Of a stretch of 6,176 nt of DNA, positions 5,243 through 6,176 are shown piece after piece. The notes below the pieces were generated by a model, which was not told the DNA's origin, did not search any database, and was given only the letters and a program-made list of their open reading frames with translations. The stretch is from Candidatus Apopatosoma intestinale (GTDB lineage: Bacteria; Bacillota; Clostridia; Oscillospirales; CAG-272): contig DODZ01000010.1 in the NCBI GenBank assembly GCA_003524145.1, forward strand, positions 9,335 to 15,510. The letters are read 5' to 3'. Both the position numbers and the translations under genes were made by a program. Numbering within the stretch: the first letter of the stretch is position 1; each line of letters opens with the position of its first letter.

Positions 5243-5960
5243 GTTTTTCAGCATATACAAACAAATGTTCGCAGAGAACGGACTGGGGAGATATACCTCG
5301 GAAGAGGTGATGGAAAAGTTCTTTTTGCTTGCGCAAATCATGCGTGAAACGAACGAAAAAATGAACATAACGGCGATCACTGAGGAGCGCGAAATCATCG
5401 CGCGGCACTATATCGATTGCCTTTTTGCGGCGGAGCTTCTGCCTGCGGGAGCGAATGTCCTCGATGTTGGCAGCGGTGGCGGCATGCCGACGCTTCCCTT
5501 TGCCATCGTGCGCCCGGATGTCACCGTGACCGCACTTGATGCGACAGCAAAAAAGACGGCTTATATCGCCGATACGGCGGCAAAACTGGGGCTTTCAAAT
5601 GTTAAAATTGCCACAGGCAGAGCCGAGGAGCTGGGAAGAGACGGCGCGTATCGCGAAAAATACGATGTGGTTTGCGCCAGAGCCGTAGCGGCACTGAATA
5701 TTTTGCTCGAATGGTGCGTTCCTTTTGCCAAAAAAGGAGGGCTTTTCATCGCGATGAAAGGAAAAAATGCGGAAGAAGAACTGAAAACGGCGCAAAACGC
5801 TGTTAAAAAGCTCGGAATTTCGCTCGCGCAGAGGCAAAATATCACTCTGCATGAGGAAAACGGAACCTCAACGCGCGAGAATTTTATCTTTATAAAGAAT
5901 GAGAAAACGGCGATGCTTTATCCGAGGGCAAATGCACAGATTAAGAAGAAGCCGCTGTAA
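5229..5960 (+). CDS. rsmG: 16S rRNA (guanine-N7)-methyltransferase RsmG (GidB)
   Basis: RsmG is a cytoplasmic S-adenosylmethionine-dependent methyltransferase that modifies one guanosine in the 530 loop of 16S rRNA (G527 in E. coli). In several bacteria its loss gives low-level streptomycin resistance. The product has 243 residues, near the usual 210-240. Visible elements: an N-terminal helical segment with NEKMNITAI (42-50) and ARHYIDC (58-64), the family's N-[LI]-T and R-H-x-x-D-[SC] motifs; the SAM-binding VLDVGSGGGMPTLPFAIVRP (77-96); the acidic residue in TALDAT (101-106); RAEEL (131-135); and CARAVAALNILLEWCVPFAK (149-168) followed by KGG and AMKG. The usual FPG after the glycine loop is MPT here, a mild variation. 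The start at 5229 is chosen because GGAGGAG precedes it. It overlaps mnmG by 14 bases, indicating coupled expression. Confidence 0.96.
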   Translation: MEKSEFFSIYKQMFAENGLGRYTSEEVMEKFFLLAQIMRETNEKMNITAITEEREIIARHYIDCLFAAELLPAGANVLDVGSGGGMPTLPFAIVRPDVTVTALDATAKKTAYIADTAAKLGLSNVKIATGRAEELGRDGAYREKYDVVCARAVAALNILLEWCVPFAKKGGLFIAMKGKNAEEELKTAQNAVKKLGISLAQRQNITLHEENGTSTRENFIFIKNEKTAMLYPRANAQIKKKPL

Positions 5961-6008
5961 AAAGAAGTGAAATCCGGCATGGATTTCACTTCTTTTATTA
6001 TATTTTTT
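5960..6008 (+). terminator. Rho-independent terminator of mnmG-rsmG
   Basis: A perfect 15-bp stem (5961-5975 with 5981-5995, loop GGCAT), extendable by one A-T pair, starts immediately after the rsmG stop. It is followed by the T-rich stretch TTTTATTATATTTTTT. The A-rich 5' side would also allow some termination from the other strand. It closes the operon and separates it from the repeat downstream. Confidence 0.92.
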
Positions 6009-6050
6009 CAGTGGAGCCTCTCTATAATTAAAGTTTTCGCCCGCCGCTTA

Positions 6051-6176
6051 GTAGGGGCGAACATTGTTCGCCCGCGAAGAAACATAAAGAAACTTTTATT
6101 TTCTCGTACTTTTGCGTGACCAAAAGTACCAAAAGTCATCAAAGAGAGCGTTCCCCTCTCTTTGAGAACTCTTCCC
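6051..6176 (+). repeat. Composite repeat, module B copy 3 (cut by window end)
   Basis: H1 (6055-6062 with 6066-6073), H2 (6106-6114 with 6121-6129, loop CGTGAC) and H3 (6139-6148 with 6156-6165, 7-base loop) occur with the same spacing as at 2875-3000. The window stops just before module A would begin. A TATAAT hexamer at 6023-6028 lies upstream, but I see no -35 element for it. A second TTCGCCCGC at 6036-6044 repeats the one at 6067-6075. Confidence 0.8.

Noticed and set aside
4544..5398. 284-codon open frame on the - strand over mnmG and rsmG
   Set aside because: It is antisense to two secure overlapping genes and has no recognisable motif.
6023..6028. Perfect TATAAT as a promoter for the last repeat
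   Set aside because: No -35 element lies 16-18 bases upstream; that stretch is the T tract of the terminator.

Overview
The window looks like a chromosomal segment of a gut-type Bacillota, class Clostridia. The protein motifs, the AGGAGG-like ribosome binding sites, the low to middling GC content and the repeat types all point that way. I cannot name a genus from sequence alone. All genes lie on the + strand and form two compact housekeeping pairs: recA-recX (864-2632) and mnmG-rsmG (3311-5960).

Layout: 1-650 holds two tandem copies of a roughly 200-bp non-coding repeat (module A), each ending in a REP-like hairpin, with a hairpin module (module B) between them. 651-863 is the recA promoter and leader. 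recA and recX overlap by one base (TAATG) and are probably translationally coupled. 2633-2875 has no credible gene but carries four consecutive perfect hairpins, one with a 14-bp stem. 2875-3210 is the most complete copy of the composite repeat (B then A). 3211-3310 is the short mnmG upstream region, with a G-quadruplex-type motif on the - strand. mnmG and rsmG overlap by 14 bases, and rsmG is followed at once by a strong rho-independent terminator (5960-6008). The window ends inside a third copy of module B (6051-6176).

Functions: RecA carries out homologous recombination and activates the SOS response, and RecX modulates RecA filaments. MnmG modifies wobble uridine 34 in certain tRNAs, and RsmG methylates a guanosine in the 530 loop of 16S rRNA. 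The second pair is therefore an RNA-modification unit.

The main novelty candidate is the composite repeat. Copies occur before recA, between recX and mnmG, and after rsmG, always in the same orientation as the genes. Two of its stems differ between copies by paired, compensating substitutions, which indicates that base pairing itself is maintained. It may be a non-autonomous mobile element or a structured RNA; the sequence alone does not decide. No transposase, CRISPR array, tRNA or rRNA was seen.
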